This document shows, one piece after another, positions 63,607 through 64,000 of a stretch of DNA of 64,000 nucleotides. Every line of letters begins with the position of its first letter. Position 1 is the first letter of the stretch. The translations under genes were made by a program, and so were the position numbers. The stretch spans positions 241,740 through 305,739 of the forward strand of contig CASFNA010000022.1 in the NCBI GenBank assembly GCA_949295905.1, in the 5' to 3' direction. The stretch comes from an uncultured Prevotellaceae bacterium (lineage in GTDB: Bacteria > Bacteroidota > Bacteroidia > Bacteroidales > Bacteroidaceae). The notes under the pieces were generated by a model. The model worked only from the letters and a program-made list of their open reading frames with translations, made no database searches and was not told where the DNA came from.

Positions 63607-64000
63607 GATGTTTGTCTTAGCGCAAAGATACGAATTTTAAAGCAAATCACAACTGTTGTTAGAGTTGTAACCGAATTGTTTTGGATGTTTGTCTTAGCGC
63701 AAAGATACGAATTTTAAAGCAAATCACAACTTACACGAAGGATGAGTTGTTCGTTAAATGTAGCGCAAAGATACGAATTTTAAAGCAAATCACAACTTAT
63801 CAGCGTATTTTGAACAAGTACGCTGGATGTTTGTCTTAGCGCAAAGATACGAATTTTAAAGCAAATCACAACAGAATAAGGATTGGACTAATGTTCGTAA
63901 TGATGTTTGTCTTAGCGCAAAGATACGAATTTTAAAGCAAATCACAACTCTTTATGAAAATGCCTTATTAATGAATAAGATGTTTGTCTTAGCGCAAAGA
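63607..64000 (-). CRISPR. Type II-C CRISPR array (five full or near-full repeats, a sixth cut by the window end)
   Basis: Repeat of 47 bases at 63607-63653, 63684-63730, 63826-63872 and 63902-63948, with a 36-base copy at 63761-63796 and the first 22 bases of another at 63979-64000. Spacers are 30, 30, 29, 29 and 30 bases (63654-63683, 63731-63760, 63797-63825, 63873-63901, 63949-63978). Read on the - strand the repeat starts GTTGTGATTTGC, the usual II-C Bacteroidetes form, and matches the tracrRNA anti-repeat, so crRNAs should be made from the - strand. Each repeat carries TTG-N19-TATCTTTG on that strand, a promoter layout. The leader would be beyond the window. Confidence 0.97.

Overview
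The window looks like a gut- or rumen-type Bacteroidales chromosome, most likely a Prevotella-group organism. The evidence is SusC/SusD pairs, a one-protein hybrid two-component regulator, fimbrillin-like lipoproteins, a type II-C Cas9 of about 1,390 residues, and start sites without clear Shine-Dalgarno sequences. Many genes are instead preceded by the Bacteroidetes -7 box TAnnTTTG, often with TTG or TTTG 19-20 bases upstream. Every convincing protein gene is on the + strand. Only the tracrRNA and, by inference, the crRNAs are on the - strand.

Layout. (1) 1-6603 is the end of an exopolysaccharide/capsule cluster: a cut-off gene, two glycosyltransferases, an FrhB-like Fe-S protein, a polysaccharide pyruvyl transferase, a membrane acyltransferase and a WecG/TagA-type transferase. 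(2) A CAU tRNA (7067-7140) is followed by a type I restriction-modification island (7561-18819). Its hsdM, hsdS and hsdR are interleaved with a one-domain S-like protein, a Fic protein, a membrane-anchored KAP P-loop NTPase and a zinc metallopeptidase. (3) 19351-25432 holds a lipoprotein gene broken by two one-base frameshifts, argS, an RNase H-fold protein, a sugar O-acetyltransferase and a low-molecular-weight tyrosine phosphatase. (4) 26083-53535 is a large polysaccharide utilisation locus: two GH115 enzymes, a GH98, a GH43, an SGNH esterase, SusC, SusD, two surface glycan-binding lipoproteins, a beta-helix lipoprotein and the HTCS regulator. The enzyme set fits acetylated glucurono(arabino)xylan. 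(5) 53920-57467 encodes two related fimbrillin-like lipoproteins. (6) 57690-64000 is a type II-C CRISPR locus: tracrRNA (-), cas9, cas1, cas2 and an array that runs off the window.

How it works together. In the xylan locus, SusD and the binding lipoproteins would hold xylan at the cell surface, GH98 would cut the backbone, SusC would import oligosaccharides, and GH115, GH43 and the esterase would remove side chains. The HTCS would sense an oligosaccharide in the periplasm and switch the locus on. Two unrelated nucleic-acid defences (type I R-M and type II-C CRISPR) lie in the same 64 kb. The R-M locus also carries proteins whose families are known from phage exclusion or from toxic protein modification.

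The most unusual non-coding feature is a family of at least 13 intergenic elements. They are built from the hairpin AAAGGCC-NN-CTTT / AAAG-NN-GGCCTTT and share a TTGCAACGCGTTG-like edge. One copy supplies the N-terminal codons of the GH43 gene. Other intergenic elements are MITE-like, and one has a perfect 41-bp inverted repeat.
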